Notes under the pieces: generated by a model
The model's input: only the letters and a program-made list of their open reading frames with translations
Told to the model about the DNA's origin: nothing
The model's database searches: none
In this document: piece after piece, positions 15,057 to 18,021 of the stretch
Layout: the number at the start of each line of letters is the position of its first letter
Numbering within the stretch: the first letter of the stretch is position 1
Made by a program: the position numbers and the translations under genes
NCBI GenBank assembly: GCA_034440455.1
Contig: JAWXCB010000015.1
Span: 1-18,021, forward strand
Origin: JAWXCB01 sp034440455
GTDB taxonomy: Bacteria; Bacteroidota; Bacteroidia; Chitinophagales; CAIOSU01
Length of the DNA: 18,021 bases
Reading direction: 5' to 3'

Positions 15057-16178
15057 ATGACTCAAACTATCGGCACGGATTTTATTCCCCTGATGATTCC
15101 CGCGATTAACGATGCAGATATTGCTTCGGCAGTCAGCGTGTTGCAATCGGGAATGCTTGTGCAGGGCAAGGAAGTTGAGAAGTTAGAAAAACGCTTCGCA
15201 GATTATATCGGAGTTGAACATGCAATTGCAGTTTCAAACGGAACAGCCTCTCTGCATCTTGCGCTGCTTGCCCTCGGAATCGGCAAAGATGATGAAGTCA
15301 TTGTTCCCGCTTTTTCTTACATCGCTACTGCTAATGTTGTCGAGTTAGTCGGTGCAACTCCTGTGTTTGTTGACACCGAAAAACACACGTTTAATATAGA
15401 CGCTGCTAAGATTGAAGCAGCTCTTACTTCTAAAACGAAGGCGATTCTCCCTGTGCATGAGTTTGGACTTGCTTGCGACATCGCACGTGTTTCGGCAATT
15501 GCCCAAAAGCATAGCCTGTTTTTAATCGAAGATGCCGCCTGCTCGCTTGGTGCGACTGAAAACAAAAAACAAACGGGCAGCTTTGGGCAATTCGGCTCCT
15601 TCTCGTTGCATCCGCGAAAATCCATCACCTCAGGGGAAGGAGGAATTCTTACAACCAATGATGCAGAGTTGGCTTCAACAATCAGGATACTAAGAAATCA
15701 TGGCATTCAAACTGTAAATGGGAAAATGGAGTTTGTAGCGGCAGGATTTAATTACCGCATGACGGATTTTCAAGCTGCCCTTGCCGCCAATCAATTTGAA
15801 AGATTAGAAACCATTTTGGAGAAAAAAAGCAAACTGGCAGCAAGGTATCTTTCCGGTATTAAAAATTCGCTCATTCAACTTCCTGAAATGCCTGCCGGCA
15901 AGGAGCATAGTTGGCAAACTTTTCATGTAGTGTTGCAACCTACGCTCGATAGAGATAAAACCATCGAATACTTGAAAACCAAGGGCATCGGCTCAAATTA
16001 TGGCGCGCAGTGCATGCCCGCGCAGATTTATTATTCTAAAAAATACAATTTAGATTGCGCGAAAAATTTTTCCAATGCACTGTTGGCTTGGAAACAAGGT
16101 CTTGCCCTACCTTTGTATGACAAACTGAAAGAAGAGCAGGTTGACTATATCTGTACTGTTTTAAACGAACTAGAATAA
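15057..16178 (+). CDS. DegT/DnrJ/EryC1/StrS-family PLP-dependent sugar aminotransferase
   Basis: The enzyme transfers an amino group, usually from glutamate, to a keto group of a nucleotide sugar. From the ATG at 15057 it has 373 aa, normal for the family. Seen in order: SNGTASLHLALLALGI (about 60-75), DEVIVPAFSYIATAN (79-93), IEDAACSLGA with Asp159 that contacts the PLP ring nitrogen, and SFSLHPRKSITSGEGG with Lys188 as the Schiff-base lysine. LRNHGI and the FNYRMTDFQAALA block follow. An upstream TTG at 15036 would add seven residues and overlap a possible promoter box, so I prefer the ATG. The substrate cannot be read from the sequence; the neighbours suggest a UDP- or dTDP-linked keto sugar for a surface glycan. 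The next gene starts 4 bases after the stop. Confidence 0.94.
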   Translation: MTQTIGTDFIPLMIPAINDADIASAVSVLQSGMLVQGKEVEKLEKRFADYIGVEHAIAVSNGTASLHLALLALGIGKDDEVIVPAFSYIATANVVELVGATPVFVDTEKHTFNIDAAKIEAALTSKTKAILPVHEFGLACDIARVSAIAQKHSLFLIEDAACSLGATENKKQTGSFGQFGSFSLHPRKSITSGEGGILTTNDAELASTIRILRNHGIQTVNGKMEFVAAGFNYRMTDFQAALAANQFERLETILEKKSKLAARYLSGIKNSLIQLPEMPAGKEHSWQTFHVVLQPTLDRDKTIEYLKTKGIGSNYGAQCMPAQIYYSKKYNLDCAKNFSNALLAWKQGLALPLYDKLKEEQVDYICTVLNELE

Positions 16179-16182
16179 CGAA

Positions 16183-17136
16183 ATGCTGGAAAACAAATCA
16201 ATTTTTATCACAGGTGGCGCAGGCTTTATTGCGAATACTCTGATTAAGCATTATGTCGAAAAAAACAAAATCGTTGTTTACGACAACTTTCACCGCGACA
16301 CGCTTACACAGAGCGGGCTTGCCCAGCATCCGAATATCAAAATCGTGAAGGGAGATGTACTTGATTTTGATTTGCTCACTGCATCCATGAAGGGCGCTGA
16401 CATTGTAGTTCATGCAGCCGGCATCGCGGGAATTGACACAGTGATTAAAGACCCGGTGCGAACGATGCGCGTAAACATGATTGGAACATCCAACGCGCTG
16501 GAGGCTGCTAAAATCAATGGTATTCAGGAACGCTTCGTTGACTTCTCCACTTCGGAAGTTTTCGGCTCAATGGCGTTTCGCTCTTCAGAAACTGATTCAA
16601 CTGTTGCCGGATCGGCAGGCGAAGCGCGGTGGACTTATGCTGTGAGCAAGCTTGCAGGCGAACATCTTGCGCATGCCTATTACAGACAATATAAACTTCC
16701 GGTGGTTACCATTCGCCCGTTTAATGTTTATGGTCCGGGACAAACCGGTGAAGGCGCAATTCAAATATTTATTAAGCGCGCGCTAAAGAATGAAGACATT
16801 CGCATAGATGGCGATGGCAACCAGATTCGCGCATGGTGTTTCGTAGATGATTTTGTGGATTGCCTCATAAGCTGTATTGAAGACAAAAAAGCCATTGGGG
16901 AGAGTTTCAATATCGGCAATGCCCGCGCAGTCATCACCATTCTTGGTTTGGCGCAAGCTGTTTGCAGAGTGTTAAATTCAAAATCGAAAATTGTTTTTGA
17001 CCCGCCTCTTTCCGCTGACATCGCTTTGCGTATTCCGTCTGTAGAAAAAACATTCAAGGTGCTCGGTTTTAAGGCAAAGGTGGATTTAGAAGAGGGAATT
17101 TTGAGAACATCAGAATGGATGAAAACGAACGCTTAA
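16183..17136 (+). CDS. Extended SDR NAD-dependent nucleotide-sugar epimerase/dehydratase
   Basis: The 317-aa protein is an extended short-chain dehydrogenase/reductase. TGGAGFIA (10-17) is the Rossmann glycine motif, and VVYDN with Asp34 favours NAD over NADP. HAAG follows at 77-80, then FSTSEVFG (121-128) with the Ser/Thr of the triad, Tyr152 and Lys156 in YAVSK, and RPFNVYGPGQ (178-187), which is typical of GalE/RmlB-type nucleotide-sugar enzymes. C-terminal WCFVDDFVDCL and FNIGN match the substrate domain. It could act as a UDP-sugar 4-epimerase, 4,6-dehydratase or 4-keto reductase; the sequence does not decide. The gap of 4 bases from the aminotransferase and near contact with the next gene show one operon. 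Confidence 0.93.
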   Translation: MLENKSIFITGGAGFIANTLIKHYVEKNKIVVYDNFHRDTLTQSGLAQHPNIKIVKGDVLDFDLLTASMKGADIVVHAAGIAGIDTVIKDPVRTMRVNMIGTSNALEAAKINGIQERFVDFSTSEVFGSMAFRSSETDSTVAGSAGEARWTYAVSKLAGEHLAHAYYRQYKLPVVTIRPFNVYGPGQTGEGAIQIFIKRALKNEDIRIDGDGNQIRAWCFVDDFVDCLISCIEDKKAIGESFNIGNARAVITILGLAQAVCRVLNSKSKIVFDPPLSADIALRIPSVEKTFKVLGFKAKVDLEEGILRTSEWMKTNA

Positions 17137-17141
17137 CCCGA

Positions 17142-17669
17142 ATGGAGAATACTATCAAGCAGAATCAATCGCACGGCACAGGCATCTTCTCTTTTAAAGA
17201 TTTTAAACTGCTTGGTTCAAACGTGATTTTTGAAAATGGAGTGCTTGTTTTTCATCCCGAAACCATTGAGATAGAAAATAATGTCTATGTTGGGCATCAA
17301 ACCATTTTGAAAGGCTACTACAAAAGCAGCATGTTCATCGGTGAAAATACCTGGATTGGGCAGCAATGTTTTTTTCACAGCGCGGGTGGAATCCGAATTG
17401 GAAAATCTGTTGGCATCGGACCAAAAGTGAGCATTCTCACTTCGCAACATAAACCTGAAAGTTTGGAAACACCTGTTCTATTCTCTCCGCTTGAATTTCA
17501 GGAAGTGGTCATTGGGGATGGCGCAGATATTGGCATAGGCGTTATTTTGTTGCCAGGAGTGCGAATTGGCAAAGGAACAATCATCGGAGCTGGCGCAGTG
17601 GTTAATACCGATGTGCCCGCGAATGAAGTATGGGCAGGCGTTCCGGCAAAAAAAATCAGAAACAGGTGA
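17142..17669 (+). CDS. Left-handed beta-helix (hexapeptide) O/N-acetyltransferase
   Basis: From the ATG at 17142 the protein has 175 aa; an ATG at 17115 would add nine residues and overlap the preceding gene by 22 bases. I prefer the later start because it follows the SDR stop at 17136 by 5 bases, like the 4-base gap upstream. The body consists of hexapeptide repeats of the left-handed beta-helix fold: FIGENTWIGQQ, IRIGKSVGIGP, VVIGDGADIGIGVILLPGVRIGKGTIIGAGAVV. The end NTDVPANEVWAGVPAKKIR is the classical closing motif. LTSQHKPE carries the probable catalytic His. Such trimeric enzymes use acetyl-CoA to acetylate sugars; next to a DegT aminotransferase, N-acetylation of the new amino group is the likeliest job. 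Its last codon overlaps the hisH start (GTGA). Confidence 0.92.
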   Translation: MENTIKQNQSHGTGIFSFKDFKLLGSNVIFENGVLVFHPETIEIENNVYVGHQTILKGYYKSSMFIGENTWIGQQCFFHSAGGIRIGKSVGIGPKVSILTSQHKPESLETPVLFSPLEFQEVVIGDGADIGIGVILLPGVRIGKGTIIGAGAVVNTDVPANEVWAGVPAKKIRNR

Positions 17670-18021
17670 ACAGCATAGTTATCATTGACTATGGAATGGG
17701 GAATGTCGGTTCTATTCTCAATATGTACAAAAGAATAGGCGTCACGGATGTGCAGATGAGTGGAAAACCGGAAGTTATCAATAAAGCAGACAAGTTGATT
17801 TTGCCCGGAGTCGGAGCTTTTGATAACGGCATGAAACATTTGAGAGAAAGTGGTCTTATTGAAGTGCTCAACAATAAGGTGCTGAAACAAAAAACTTTAG
17901 TATTGGGCATTTGTCTTGGGATGCAATTGCTTACGAAAAAATCTGAAGAAGGCGCGGCATCCGGCTTAGGATGGATTGACGCTGAGACAGTGAAGTTTTC
18001 ATTTCAGGATAATCAATTAAA
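17666..18021 (+). CDS. hisH: HisH-type glutamine amidotransferase, 5' part, runs off the window
   Basis: GTG at 17666 overlaps the TGA of the acetyltransferase by 4 bases (GTGA), which implies translational coupling. 118 codons are present of about 200. IIDYGMGNVGSI (7-18), ILPGVGAFDNGM (45-56) and LGICLGMQLL with nucleophile Cys83 identify a class-I glutamine amidotransferase of the HisH family; the His/Glu of the triad would lie beyond the edge. In histidine synthesis HisH supplies ammonia to HisF. Because this copy is coupled to sugar genes rather than his genes, I infer it is the HisH2-type partner that, with HisF2 and a WbpG-like amidotransferase, makes acetamidino sugars in O-antigens or legionaminic acid. 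A normal his operon beyond the edge remains possible. Confidence 0.94.
   Translation, partial: MNSIVIIDYGMGNVGSILNMYKRIGVTDVQMSGKPEVINKADKLILPGVGAFDNGMKHLRESGLIEVLNNKVLKQKTLVLGICLGMQLLTKKSEEGAASGLGWIDAETVKFSFQDNQL

Noticed and set aside
1..18021. CRISPR arrays, tRNA or rRNA genes, phage structural genes
   Set aside because: No regularly spaced repeats, cloverleaf-type sequences or recognisable phage genes were found on reading both strands.

Overview
The window looks like chromosomal DNA of a Bacteroidota bacterium, probably from the Chitinophagia/Sphingobacteriia side. The reasons are a DUF5686-type outer-membrane protein with a carboxypeptidase-like N-terminal domain, several exact TAnnTTTG (-7 type) promoter boxes, start codons without Shine-Dalgarno sequences, and the flavour of the DnaB, glutaryl-CoA dehydrogenase and ABC-F proteins. 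No rRNA, tRNA or CRISPR array was recognised.

Layout. The left edge (1-150) holds the broken end of an IS30-family transposase, followed by non-coding DNA and a 76-aa orphan gene (409-639). From 690 to 8869 all genes are on the minus strand. In transcription order they are a GT39-like membrane glycosyltransferase, a DUF5686 outer-membrane protein, a secreted protein of unknown function, a glutaryl-CoA dehydrogenase-type acyl-CoA dehydrogenase and the replicative helicase dnaB. Next come a plus-strand IsdG/ABM-fold monooxygenase and a 36-aa membrane micropeptide (8955-9418). A perfect 11-bp palindrome separates these from a convergent ABC-F ATPase (9548-11503).

The region 11668-13369 is a graveyard. 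It contains a VWA-domain gene that loses homology just after its metal-binding motif, a short piece resembling an MBOAT acyltransferase C-terminus, and a NodU/CmcH-type carbamoyltransferase with no N-terminal part, an in-frame stop and a frameshift. Everything from 13398 to the right edge is an intact, tightly packed plus-strand surface-polysaccharide operon: a GT-C-like membrane protein, a DegT/DnrJ sugar aminotransferase, an extended SDR epimerase/dehydratase, a hexapeptide acetyltransferase and the start of a hisH-type glutamine amidotransferase. That combination suggests synthesis of an amino sugar that is N-acetylated and perhaps amidinated, as in the WbpG/HisH2/HisF2 systems; the decisive genes would lie past the right edge.

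No clearly new system is visible. The observations most worth a second look are the decayed carbamoyltransferase island beside the living sugar operon, the glycan context of hisH, a probable non-canonical CTG start that restores a signal peptide, an SSB-like C-terminal tip on DnaB, and small unannotated proteins.
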